The notes under the pieces are model-generated. The model had not been told where the DNA came from and searched no databases. It saw only the letters and a list, made by a program, of their open reading frames with translations. Below, in pieces: positions 1 through 8,126 of a stretch of DNA of 58,099 nucleotides; position 1 is the stretch's first letter; every line of letters starts with the position of its first letter. This DNA is from Anaerolineae bacterium (GTDB taxonomy: Bacteria; Chloroflexota; Anaerolineae; UBA4142; SHND01): positions 1-58,099 of the forward strand of contig JADZCJ010000123.1 in the NCBI GenBank assembly GCA_020851635.1, in the 5' to 3' direction. A program made the translations under genes and the position numbers.

Positions 1-105
1 GACAAGCAAGACCCGGAAACGACGGCGAAACGACTTGCAAAGCGTATTGCAAAGCTGGGTTACCAAGTCACTCTACAACCTCAGTCCACTCCAATCCCCG
101 CATAG
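1..105 (+). CDS. C-terminal fragment of an unidentified protein (possibly a transposase tail)
   Basis: Frame 1 is open from the window edge to a TAG at 103-105 and gives 34 residues ending in LAKRIAKLGYQVTLQP plus a short Pro-rich tail. The start lies outside the window. The ending reminds me of C-termini of some insertion-sequence transposases, but that is recall from a very short stretch and cannot be confirmed. A weak GC hairpin with a T-rich 3' side overlaps the stop, so transcription of this gene probably ends before the next one. Confidence 0.35.
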   Translation, partial: DKQDPETTAKRLAKRIAKLGYQVTLQPQSTPIPA

Positions 106-118
106 CCGGGGTTATTTT
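96..118 (+). terminator. Weak hairpin terminator candidate
   Basis: CCCCG at 96-100 pairs with CGGGG at 107-111 around a 6-nt loop, followed by TTATTTT. The stem is only 5 bp. It overlaps the stop of the partial gene and precedes the neuB-like start at 130. Confidence 0.35.
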
Positions 119-129
119 CGAATCAGGTT

Positions 130-879
130 ATGGCAAATCACCCACAAACATTTGAAATCATTGCCGAACTCCACCCACAGCATGGTGGCGACAAGGGAAC
201 CTTGCGCGAAATGATACGGCAGGCAAAGATTAACGGCGCACATGTCGCAAAATTTCAGCTCTATGACGCGCCCACCCTCCTAGGATCGGATGCCTGGAGT
301 TATCTGCAATTAACGCAGGAGGATGTTGCCCAGATCAAACAATGGTGTGACGAAGACGACATCGAATTCATGGCGTCCGTATTTGACGCGACGCGCTTGA
401 ATTGGCTGGAAGAAATTGGCGTCCAGCGTCATAAAATCGCCAGCCGCACTGTCACAACCGATATACCCTTGTGTAAAGCAATCCTTGCCACTGGTAAAGA
501 GACCATCGTTTCGCTCGGCAGTTGGGCGCTCCCCGGCAAACCATTTGGCGACAGCGACCAACTCCAATATCTGTATTGCAAGTCCAGGTACCCCGCATTC
601 TTGTCTGACATGGGGGATTTGCCGTCCGATTTTCCCGGAGCCGGACTGGCTGGTTACAGCGACCACACCCTGGGAATTGATGTCTGCCTGCTTACACTTG
701 CGCGCGGGGCGCGCCTTGTTGAAAAACACTTTACACTTGACAAGACGCGAGGCAAGCCGACAGAAAAGGGCCATATCTGTAGTATGACGCCCGACGAATT
801 GCTGCAGCTTGCTCAAATCGGCGGAGCACTCTATCGCGCTCAACGCACCATTCGCGCCTTGCAGGGAGCACACGCATGA
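130..879 (+). CDS. NeuB/SpsE-family sialic-acid synthase homologue, short form without SAF domain
   Basis: The 249-residue product is a TIM-barrel NeuB-family protein. This family condenses phosphoenolpyruvate with an N-acylated hexosamine to make nonulosonic acids such as sialic, legionaminic or pseudaminic acid. Seen: IAELHPQHGGD at the N-terminus (family form IAEIGxNHxGD), AKFQ with the PEP-site lysine, HKIAS, GYSDHTLG with the conserved SDH, and VEKHFTLD near residues 200-207. The usual proteins are about 340-350 residues with a C-terminal SAF (antifreeze-like) domain. This one stops after the barrel, so substrate choice may differ. Its stop overlaps the next gene's ATG (ATGA), which implies translational coupling to the LarA-like gene. 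Family membership is well supported; the product sugar is not predictable. Confidence 0.8.
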   Translation: MANHPQTFEIIAELHPQHGGDKGTLREMIRQAKINGAHVAKFQLYDAPTLLGSDAWSYLQLTQEDVAQIKQWCDEDDIEFMASVFDATRLNWLEEIGVQRHKIASRTVTTDIPLCKAILATGKETIVSLGSWALPGKPFGDSDQLQYLYCKSRYPAFLSDMGDLPSDFPGAGLAGYSDHTLGIDVCLLTLARGARLVEKHFTLDKTRGKPTEKGHICSMTPDELLQLAQIGGALYRAQRTIRALQGAHA

Positions 880-2159
880 GTGGCGTCTTGCGTGGTTGGT
901 GGCGGTCATGGTATGACAAGGAACAGTTCGAGTTTCCGCTGCCTGATGACTGGGATTTGGTTGAGGCGCGCATGCAAGGCGGTCCAACCCTGACCGATGC
1001 AGAAATCGAAGAAAAGCTGGCACAGCCCATTTCGACTCGACAGATTTCCCATTTGGCAAGGGGGCGGCGGGACGCGGTCATTGCGATTGATGATCTCAAT
1101 CGCCCGACAGAGGCGTTTCGCATCCTCCCTTTCGTCCTCAAGGAACTAAATAAAGGCGGGATTCCTGACACGCAAATTCAGATTATCGTTTCGCTCGGCA
1201 CGCATCGGCCCCTGACACGCATTGATCTGGAGAAAAAGGTGGGGGTCGAGATCTTGCAGAGAGTGCGTGTCTATAATCACAACCCGTATCTAAACCTTGT
1301 GCATGTGGGCAATACAAGTTTCGGCACGCCTATACTCATTAACGGACAATTCGCCGCCGCCGATCTCAAACTGAGTTTAGGAATGCTTGCGCCACATTCT
1401 TATGCGGGCTTTAGCGGTGGCGGCAAAATAGTCTTGCCCGGTCTTGCCAGTTGGGAAACTGTCCTAACCAATCACAAACCTGCCAGCAAAGTACTCTCCG
1501 GGCAGGTCGGACAGGTCGCCGGCAACTTGCGCCGCGCAGAGATAGACGAAGCGGCAAAGCTCGCGGGACTCGAATTCAGTATCATCACCGTATCGAATCA
1601 AGCCGGGGAAACGGCGGGTATTTTTTGCGGTGACGTAAATGAGGCATTTCGCGTCGGCGCCGAGTTCGCCGCAAATATTTACGCGACGGACATTCCAACA
1701 GACGCCGATATCGGTATCTTTAATGCTTTTCCCAAGGATACGGAATTAATGCAGGCGCTGAACTCGCTCTCTGCATGGAATCCGGGCGCGGGCGCGCGAG
1801 ATGTCGTCCGCCCGGGTGGAACCATTGTGGTTATCACGTACGCGGCAGAAGGACACGGCTGGCTCGGGCTCATTAATCCCGGCGGACCGCTTCATCATCG
1901 CCGCGATAAAAACCCCGTCTATCAAAAGATGTTGGAAAATCGCGAATTACATTTCATGTCGCCTAATCTGACGCAAGTAATGCTGCAGGACCACTACCCG
2001 CCTCAAGTGCGTGTGTATCCCGATTGGACCGCAATGCGCGCCAAGTTGCAGGAGCGACACTTGGGTGGCACACGCGTTGCGTTTTTCCCTTGTGGCCCGC
2101 TTCAGATCGGTGTAAATGACCTGAAATTGGCAAGAACCGCAAGTTTGAGGCAGTCATGA
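876..2159 (+). CDS. LarA-like nickel-pincer nucleotide-dependent racemase/epimerase homologue
   Basis: The 427-residue protein matches the lactate racemase (LarA/DUF2088) fold. LarA enzymes racemise or epimerise 2-hydroxy acids with a nickel-pincer nucleotide covalently held by a lysine. Visible motifs: DDLNRPT (family DxxxRPT), GTHRP with His110, and PHSYAGFSGGGKIVLPG, in which His174 and Lys184 keep the 10-residue spacing of the catalytic His and cofactor Lys. All key residues seem present, so it may be an active enzyme; the substrate is unknown and need not be lactate. The cofactor genes larB, larC and larE are not in this window. ATGA overlaps join it to the neuB-like gene upstream and the capsule-type gene downstream, suggesting work on a hydroxy-acid or acidic-sugar intermediate. 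Confidence 0.75.
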   Translation: MSGVLRGWWRSWYDKEQFEFPLPDDWDLVEARMQGGPTLTDAEIEEKLAQPISTRQISHLARGRRDAVIAIDDLNRPTEAFRILPFVLKELNKGGIPDTQIQIIVSLGTHRPLTRIDLEKKVGVEILQRVRVYNHNPYLNLVHVGNTSFGTPILINGQFAAADLKLSLGMLAPHSYAGFSGGGKIVLPGLASWETVLTNHKPASKVLSGQVGQVAGNLRRAEIDEAAKLAGLEFSIITVSNQAGETAGIFCGDVNEAFRVGAEFAANIYATDIPTDADIGIFNAFPKDTELMQALNSLSAWNPGAGARDVVRPGGTIVVITYAAEGHGWLGLINPGGPLHHRRDKNPVYQKMLENRELHFMSPNLTQVMLQDHYPPQVRVYPDWTAMRAKLQERHLGGTRVAFFPCGPLQIGVNDLKLARTASLRQS

Positions 2160-3955
2160 CAGATGGAAATGGTAGGGGACACAAGCCAAAAGCCGGAATC
2201 AGACGGAACACGATTGGTCGTCTCTTTTCGCGCACAAAACGCGATTCGATCGCACCCCGAGCTCCGACATTACATCCCGAGTCTGAGCTCGCCACATTCA
2301 TTCGTCAAGACCCCGCGACCTGGGCACGGGCGCTTGAGGCGGCCAAGCAAGGACCGCGCGTCTTGATCCCGACGGCAATAGGCGGGCACCCTTCCACAAC
2401 CACTTTTGAGGCGCTCATCGCGGTGGCGTTGACTTTGCGAGGCGCAAATGTTGAGTTTCTTCTCTGCGACAAGAAACTGCCCGCCTGTTTAATGTGCAAT
2501 CATTCCGGATTTCACGATACTGCCGAGTTTGCGCTAAGCGGCCCCGGGCGAATCTGCAATTGGTGTTACCCTGCGGGAAGAGCAATGTACGAACCGCTCG
2601 GCTTGCCAATTCGGACTTTGGGCGAATACCTGACCGAGACAGATCGAGCTCAGGCATGCAAACTCGCGGCGCAGGTGCCGCTTGATAAAGTTCCGACTTG
2701 TTGCTTTGAGGGCTTGCAGCTGGGACAGCACGCGTTTGCGGGGGCAGTCCGTTTTTTCGTCAGGGGCGATTTGGCAGAGGAGCCGCTAGCAGAACCTGTG
2801 CTGCGGCGCTATCTTGAAGCCGCGTGGTTGTCAGCTTTCTCTCTGCGCGCATTGCTGGTCGAGTCTCCCTATCAGATTGCATTCTTTCATCACGGCATCT
2901 ATGTGCCACAGGGAATCTTTGGTGAAGTTTTTCGCCAATCCGATGTACGCGTGGTCAATTGGACGCCTGCGTATCGAAAGCACTGCTTTGTGTTCAGCCA
3001 CCATCGCTCACCGCACTTTACATTGCTGGACGAGCCGACAAAGCTTTGGGAGGAGTTGGAATTGACAGCAGAGATGGAAAATCAGTTGATGAGCTATCTC
3101 GGGTCAAGGTGGCAGGGGACTAATGACTGGAGTGGAATCTCGCCGTACCAACCCAATTCCAGTCACGAGACTGTGCCCGAAATCGAAATAGATTTTTCCA
3201 AACCTACGATTGGGTTGTTGACCAATGTACTCTGGGACGCGCAACTGTTCTATGAGGGCAACGCCTTTGCAACTATGCGCGATTGGGTGTTCGAGACTAT
3301 TGCGTATTTTGCGAGACGACCCGATTTACAGCTCCTGATTCGTGTGCATCCGGCTGAATTACGCGGCACCCTTGTCTCGCGCCAACCGATCATTTCCGAA
3401 ATCAAAAGACGTTTCCCACAACTGCCTGGAAATATTTTCATTATTCCGCCAGAAAGCAACCAGGACACCTACCGCGCAATGATTCATTGTGACTCGGTCA
3501 TTATTTTTGGGACAAAAACAGGAATGGAATTGGCAACGCTCGGGATCCCCATTATCGTCGCGGGCGAAGCGTGGGTGCGAGACAAAGGTATCACACTCGA
3601 CGCGCATTCCCGCGCCGAGTATTTGCAGCTGCTGGATCGTCTGCCATTGCGCGAAAAACTCGACCCAGCGACGATCATACGCGCCCGCAAATACGCGTAT
3701 CACTTTTTCTTTCGACGGATGATTCCAATAAATTTCGTGGATCAAGAACCCACCGGTTGGAAGCCATACAGGTTCGCGCTAGACCGGCTCAATGATTTGC
3801 AGAGCGGGCGCGACCCCGGCTTGGACCTTGTATGCGCCGGCATCCTCAACGGCACAGAATTTGTGTATCCGTCAGAATCATTTGCAACTGCTTCCACACC
3901 AAAAGGGATGCAGCTCCCGCCGATATATAATAACAAGGTCGGGAAGATTCTATGA
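2156..3955 (+). CDS. Capsule-synthesis-type glycosyltransferase/surface carbohydrate protein
   Basis: The 599-residue soluble protein resembles capsule polysaccharide synthesis transferases (KpsC/KpsS-like, Capsule_synth type) and CDP-glycerol-transferase-like GT-B folds. Seen: an N-terminal half with a Rossmann start (PRVLIPTAIGGHP), Cys-containing segments CLMCNHSG and CNWCYPAG that could bind metal, and a C-terminal GT-B half with TIGLLTNVLWDA, LLIRVHPAELRG and IIFGTKTGMELATLGIPIIV. The HP-E and G-(K)TG-ELA motifs are typical of the nucleotide-sugar half of these enzymes. The start at 2156 overlaps the larA-like stop as ATGA. Assignment to a precise family and donor sugar is uncertain. Confidence 0.6.
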   Translation: MTDGNGRGHKPKAGIRRNTIGRLFSRTKRDSIAPRAPTLHPESELATFIRQDPATWARALEAAKQGPRVLIPTAIGGHPSTTTFEALIAVALTLRGANVEFLLCDKKLPACLMCNHSGFHDTAEFALSGPGRICNWCYPAGRAMYEPLGLPIRTLGEYLTETDRAQACKLAAQVPLDKVPTCCFEGLQLGQHAFAGAVRFFVRGDLAEEPLAEPVLRRYLEAAWLSAFSLRALLVESPYQIAFFHHGIYVPQGIFGEVFRQSDVRVVNWTPAYRKHCFVFSHHRSPHFTLLDEPTKLWEELELTAEMENQLMSYLGSRWQGTNDWSGISPYQPNSSHETVPEIEIDFSKPTIGLLTNVLWDAQLFYEGNAFATMRDWVFETIAYFARRPDLQLLIRVHPAELRGTLVSRQPIISEIKRRFPQLPGNIFIIPPESNQDTYRAMIHCDSVIIFGTKTGMELATLGIPIIVAGEAWVRDKGITLDAHSRAEYLQLLDRLPLREKLDPATIIRARKYAYHFFFRRMIPINFVDQEPTGWKPYRFALDRLNDLQSGRDPGLDLVCAGILNGTEFVYPSESFATASTPKGMQLPPIYNNKVGKIL

Positions 3956-4992
3956 AGAACAGTAAAATCGCGCGCCTCTACCAAAAGGGCTCAACCGAAG
4001 GGGTGTCCGGAGCAGCCACAATGGTTGCGCGCTGGTTGTACTGGAACAGTGGGATTTATCGAACCAGATGGCACATGCGTCCCCCCCTGCGCGATCCCTT
4101 TTTCCTGGACCCATTGGAAACAACGCCGGAGGGCCGCCGTTACGCTCTACGGTTTCTCGATGAACAGCATGAGCGATTCAAGGTTATTCCGTCCGGCGCG
4201 CTGCGATTCAAAATAGACCTTGGCGACCCGGTCTTCGGACGCAACTTTTTCCATAATCGGATTTGGGAGGCCTTTGAGAGTGAACTCTTTTTCCGACTTT
4301 TAACTCCGGGAATGAGTGTATTGGATATTGGCGCTCACATCGGATATTATGCCTTACACTCGGCGCGCCGCGTCGGCACAAGAGGACATGTGTATGCGTT
4401 TGAACCTGCGCCATCCAATTTCGCGTTGCTGCGCGAAAACGTCCGGTTGAATCATTTACAATCCATCGTGACGGTTGAGAATTTGGCTGTTTCTGACCAA
4501 TCTCAGATGTTGACTCTTCAGCTCTCCGCCACAAATTCCGGTGATCATCGAATCTATGCCACTGAAGCAAGTGATGATTCAATGTTTAACCGAAATCAGT
4601 CGCGCGAGTCAATTCCTATCCGCGCGATTTCGATAGACGAGTATCTGCGAGAAAAAAATGCGCCGGCAATCGGCGCAGTCAAAATTGATGTTCAGGGTGC
4701 AGAAATGCAGGTCCTACAGGGCATGAAAAAAACTCTTTATGCGAACCCGAACATCTATCTGTTTTTCGAGTATTGGTATTTTGGCTTGACTGCGAACAAG
4801 ACCCCTGCTCGGGCGCCACTCGAGTTTTTGACCCAAGATCTGGGTTTGAGTTTGTTTTTTGTGGACACCGAGGCAAAATGTATTCGCGGCGTTGGCGTGG
4901 ATGAGCTTGTGGAGTGGGCGAGCAAACAAGACCCCCACCTGCAGGTGGACCTCGTCGCCGCACGCGCAGAACCCGCAAAAGGGTGGGCATGA
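3952..4992 (+). CDS. FkbM-family SAM-dependent methyltransferase
   Basis: The 346-residue protein carries the class I methyltransferase motif VLDIGAHIGYYALHSA from about residue 123, followed by VYAFEPAPSNFALLRENV, where the acidic Glu of motif II sits. IDVQGAEMQVLQGM is the FkbM-family signature IDVQGxE. FkbM proteins O-methylate sugars or polyketides; in this setting a sugar hydroxyl of the surface glycan is the likely target. The N-terminal 100 residues are an extension beyond the catalytic core. The gene is coupled by ATGA overlaps at both ends (3952 and 4989). Confidence 0.85.
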   Translation: MKNSKIARLYQKGSTEGVSGAATMVARWLYWNSGIYRTRWHMRPPLRDPFFLDPLETTPEGRRYALRFLDEQHERFKVIPSGALRFKIDLGDPVFGRNFFHNRIWEAFESELFFRLLTPGMSVLDIGAHIGYYALHSARRVGTRGHVYAFEPAPSNFALLRENVRLNHLQSIVTVENLAVSDQSQMLTLQLSATNSGDHRIYATEASDDSMFNRNQSRESIPIRAISIDEYLREKNAPAIGAVKIDVQGAEMQVLQGMKKTLYANPNIYLFFEYWYFGLTANKTPARAPLEFLTQDLGLSLFFVDTEAKCIRGVGVDELVEWASKQDPHLQVDLVAARAEPAKGWA

Positions 4993-5657
4993 GATTCATA
5001 TACCGGATTCGACGACGATTAGCGCGAATCTTAATGCCAGTTGACCTTGCTATCCCGCAGGCGCCATCCCAACGCCCACGATACCAGAGTCTCAGTCCGA
5101 ATATTTCTTTGGGGGAGCGTACTATTCTTTTGCCTTCTTGCTCGTATGAGGAATACCCGCAGCGGGGCGAGCGAGTCCGGGTCCAAATTGGAAGCGATTG
5201 CATGATTGGCAATCGCTTTGTTTTCGAGTCCATGCAAGGCGCCATTCGTGTGGGTGATCGAACCTATATCAGTCCAGGGACATCAATCGTGTCGCGCAGT
5301 CAGGTCATCATCGGAAGCGACGTGATGATTTCGTGGCAAGTCCAGATCATGGATCATGACGCGCATTCGCAGGACTGGCGAGACCGCCGGGCGGACGTGT
5401 TGCAGCAAAACGATGACTTTAGGGCGGGCAGGGACTTTCGAACCAATCACAAGTGGTCGAATGTGGAAGTCGCGCCCATTTGTATTCATGACAAGGTATG
5501 GATTGGGTTTGGCGCTGTAATTCTCAAAGGTGTAACCATTGGTGAAGGCGCCATCATCGGCGCGCATTCCGTCGTCACACGCGATATTGACCCGTGGACC
5601 GTGTGGGCTGGCAATCCGGCGCGACTGGTCAAAGGATTAGACAAACCCACAGACTGA
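4989..5657 (+). CDS. Left-handed beta-helix (hexapeptide) acyltransferase
   Basis: The 222-residue protein has hexapeptide repeats in two blocks (IGSDCMIGNRFVF, VGDRTYISPGTSIV, then IHDKVWIGFGAVILKGVTIG, GAIIGAHSVVTRDI) and ends in WAGNPARLVKGL, as in maltose/galactoside O-acetyltransferases. MDHDAHS supplies the usual catalytic histidine. It probably acetylates a sugar with acetyl-CoA. The open frame extends upstream to 4914, but the ATG at 4989 is chosen because it overlaps the fkbM stop as ATGA, like every junction upstream. It closes the coupled five-gene cassette; a 106-nt gap follows. Confidence 0.85.
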   Translation: MRFIYRIRRRLARILMPVDLAIPQAPSQRPRYQSLSPNISLGERTILLPSCSYEEYPQRGERVRVQIGSDCMIGNRFVFESMQGAIRVGDRTYISPGTSIVSRSQVIIGSDVMISWQVQIMDHDAHSQDWRDRRADVLQQNDDFRAGRDFRTNHKWSNVEVAPICIHDKVWIGFGAVILKGVTIGEGAIIGAHSVVTRDIDPWTVWAGNPARLVKGLDKPTD

Positions 5658-5763
5658 TCTATGTATCCGCCTGACGACTCCACCGGGCACCCTACTTTTC
5701 GTCCCGTCAAAAAGCATTTGACAGTGATACGAGCAACTCCTGTTCCTATCCAGCCAAGACACA

Positions 5764-6708
5764 ATGATTGAAATCGAATTTGTGCCTTCCGATGAGATTC
5801 AGCGCGTCGCCTTGGATTTGCCGGAAGGTGGCGGACGAATCGCGCTCCTCGCGGACATAACGCGCTTTAACACACTCGCAATGATTAGGCACGCGGGGCT
5901 GGAAAAAATGAGCCCTGACTTTGGTTTTTTCAACCTTCTTTCTTTCTTGTTCTATTCTGAAATGAATACTTTGTACGTTGGCATGAATAATCCCGAAAGT
6001 GATGTCTATTTGGCGTCAAAGGCGAGGCTAACTTCAAGCTATTACGCAATCTTGTATGGGCTAGGTGAGTTAACCGAAGAAAGATTTTTGAGCAAACTTG
6101 GCACTGGTGACACACCGGGAGTCAACTCTCGTGACGATTCCTTCCGAATTTCATGTACAAAGGCGTTCGAGATGGCGCTGACAAAACTTGAACAAAACCG
6201 CGCCGGGAGTGTTTTTTTCATGACTAGCGCCAGCGACTGGAAGGAAAATCAAAATGTCACGATGCTTGCAGCCGCGGTATTGCAAAAACTGTCAAACCTT
6301 ATACTCCTGTTGTGTCACGACTCGACTAAGGACGAGGACCGGGGGACAGATTCTGCGTCAATTGAGAAATTGAGCGAGAAATTTGGAGCTCTTGGGTGGT
6401 ACATGGCGCGTTGCGATGAACACGCTTATTCGGCGATGAGAAACGCATTCTTTGAATTCCGTGCCGTAGCGGATAGACCCAAGGTATTGTTTGTCAATGC
6501 GATTCAAGAGCATACCGCCGCGTCTCGTTATCCTTTAATGCTAGATGGCACAGCACAACGTCTTATTTCGCCGTATCAACCGGCACTCGACGACAATTCT
6601 AATCAGCAGTCGCACATGGATTTATTGGTTAGGATCCAAGCTCGCCTCGCCGACGACAGCGTCGAGCCGATTAGACTCAAACTCGCCCCACCCATCGAGG
6701 TCTCTTGA
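5764..6708 (+). CDS. Transketolase N-terminal-like protein with lost thiamine-diphosphate motifs
   Basis: The 314-residue product follows the layout of transketolase N-terminal subunits. The segment VYLASKARLTSSYYAILYGL (residues 81-100) aligns with the family's SKGHAAPALYAVL region. FFMTSASDWKENQNVTMLAA (151-170) sits where GDGELQEGQxWEA is expected. EKFGALGWYM (206-215) and ADRPKVLFVN (236-245) match the family's FGW and DRPTVIxAxT blocks. The SKGHA histidine and the GDG aspartate that binds the Mg-thiamine diphosphate are both replaced. The fold therefore looks kept while the cofactor site is gone, which suggests a binding or regulatory role. No partner C-terminal transketolase subunit is seen nearby. 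The relation is read by eye and is moderately sure. Confidence 0.55.
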   Translation: MIEIEFVPSDEIQRVALDLPEGGGRIALLADITRFNTLAMIRHAGLEKMSPDFGFFNLLSFLFYSEMNTLYVGMNNPESDVYLASKARLTSSYYAILYGLGELTEERFLSKLGTGDTPGVNSRDDSFRISCTKAFEMALTKLEQNRAGSVFFMTSASDWKENQNVTMLAAAVLQKLSNLILLLCHDSTKDEDRGTDSASIEKLSEKFGALGWYMARCDEHAYSAMRNAFFEFRAVADRPKVLFVNAIQEHTAASRYPLMLDGTAQRLISPYQPALDDNSNQQSHMDLLVRIQARLADDSVEPIRLKLAPPIEVS

Positions 6709-6778
6709 ATGCTCCCCACAGTGTCTGAAAGCGATTTAGGAAACAAGCCGTTATGGAGATTTTCGAGAAACCATACAC

Positions 6779-6811
6779 AACAACGCGTTGTTTCAGGCAA
6801 TTGTATGCCTG
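6779..6811. repeat. Two adjacent small palindromes in an intergenic gap
   Basis: AACAACGCGTTGTT (6779-6792) is a perfect 14-bp palindrome. CAGGCA (6794-6799) pairs with TGCCTG (6806-6811) over a 6-nt loop. They lie in the 155-nt gap between the transketolase-like gene and the first GT4 gene. No T-tract follows, so a terminator role is unproven; they could be an operator or an RNA structure. Confidence 0.4.
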
Positions 6812-6863
6812 CTGATGGCACCTCCGTCACACGGGCGGTTGCATGCATCGAGATGGTCTGTGA

Positions 6864-8126
6864 TTGAACGTCATGCGCCTCGCATTTGAACCCTTTTCCG
6901 GCTCCGCCTGGATGGCGGGTACTATAACAATTCGAGACCTACTGGCGGCATTGAATCAATTGGGGGACGAACGTCCCATTTTGGAATTGGTCGAATGGTG
7001 GGGTTCAGAAGCCGCGAGCTATGAGCCATACCGCCCCTTTGTGGATGGCTCACTGCGGCTTCTTTTTCCCAGACCGCCCCGCTCAAATCAGCCACAATCA
7101 CTCGCGACGCCCGCCATGCGGTTCGAGTCCTTGCCAGTCCGGGCACGTCGCTTGCTGACCTTTAGCCCGGTCCTCCCGCCTGTGCCGCCGCTCCCCAACC
7201 GACCGGATGAAATGATAAAGCGCTTGGGCGTGGATTGCGTGTTTTCGGTGCCCGTGGAGTATCGCTTCGATCGGTCCACCGCACTCCTCGTATGGATCTA
7301 TGACCTCCAGCACCATCATTTCCCCGAACTCCTGGATCGGAGCGAGCTCGGGCGTCGAAATAGGATCATCGAACTCGAGGCGGAACGCGCCACACTTTTG
7401 GTGGTCAAGTCGGAAAGCGTGCGTCAGGATTTGGCTACGTTTCTGCCGCAGCACAAGGACAAGATACGGGTGATGCGTTTTGTCTCGGACATACCGAACG
7501 ATGTATACGAGCCCGCGCCGGATGCCACGATCGCACATTACAACTTGCCCGCCAAGTTCATCTATCTGCCAAATCAATTTTGGCAGCACAAGAATCATTT
7601 ACGCGTGATCTATGCGTTAGAACGATTGCGCGAGGCGAGAGTGTTTCCCGTTGTCGTATGCACCGGTTCCACAGGGGACCACCGCAACCCCGATTATTTC
7701 GCTCAGGTCATGCACGAAATCGAGCGCGCTCAATTGCAGGAACAGTTTTTGATTTTAGGGTCCGTACCACGACGCGATGTATTTGCCCTGATGCGCCAAT
7801 CTGTTTGTGTGATGAATCCCTCGATCTTTGAAGGGTTTGGACTGAGCGCATCTGAGGCGACCTCCTTAGGCAAGCGGACACTGCTCGCCGATTTGCCCAG
7901 TCTGCGCGAACAAAATCCACCTGATGCGATTTTTTTTGACCCGAACAACACTGATGCACTTGCCGAGCGTATTCTCGAAATCTGGGCGACCGTCGAGCCA
8001 GGACCGGACCTGCCGCGCGAAGCGGCAGCCCGAGAGACCCTCGCCGGGAGACAGCGCGCATTTGCGCGCGAAATTGTAGAAATTGCCTCCGAAGCGGTCC
8101 GCGCCTTTCGAACACCCTCCTCATGA
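6864..8126 (+). CDS. GT4-family glycosyltransferase (array-flanking paralogue 1)
   Basis: The 420-residue GT-B protein has the C-terminal GT4 core: YLPNQFWQHKNH, VVVCTGSTGD, ILGSVPRRDVFALM, then NPSIFEGFGLSASEAT with the Glu-rich E-x7-E donor-site signature, and FFDPNNTDALAERI. It transfers a sugar from a nucleotide donor in the cytoplasm. The chosen start is TTG at 6864; an ATG three codons later (6873) is equally possible, and neither has a strong ribosome site. The closest relative in the window is the gene at 13834, with which it shares YLPNQFWQHKNH and GSVPR(R/E)DVFAL(M/I)RQ. The stop overlaps the next gene's ATG (ATGA). Confidence 0.85.
   Translation: MNVMRLAFEPFSGSAWMAGTITIRDLLAALNQLGDERPILELVEWWGSEAASYEPYRPFVDGSLRLLFPRPPRSNQPQSLATPAMRFESLPVRARRLLTFSPVLPPVPPLPNRPDEMIKRLGVDCVFSVPVEYRFDRSTALLVWIYDLQHHHFPELLDRSELGRRNRIIELEAERATLLVVKSESVRQDLATFLPQHKDKIRVMRFVSDIPNDVYEPAPDATIAHYNLPAKFIYLPNQFWQHKNHLRVIYALERLREARVFPVVVCTGSTGDHRNPDYFAQVMHEIERAQLQEQFLILGSVPRRDVFALMRQSVCVMNPSIFEGFGLSASEATSLGKRTLLADLPSLREQNPPDAIFFDPNNTDALAERILEIWATVEPGPDLPREAAARETLAGRQRAFAREIVEIASEAVRAFRTPSS

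Noticed and set aside
5718-5746. Perfect TTGACA upstream of the transketolase-like gene
   Set aside because: The 17-nt-spaced -10 position reads TGTTCC, which is a poor match, so I do not call a promoter.
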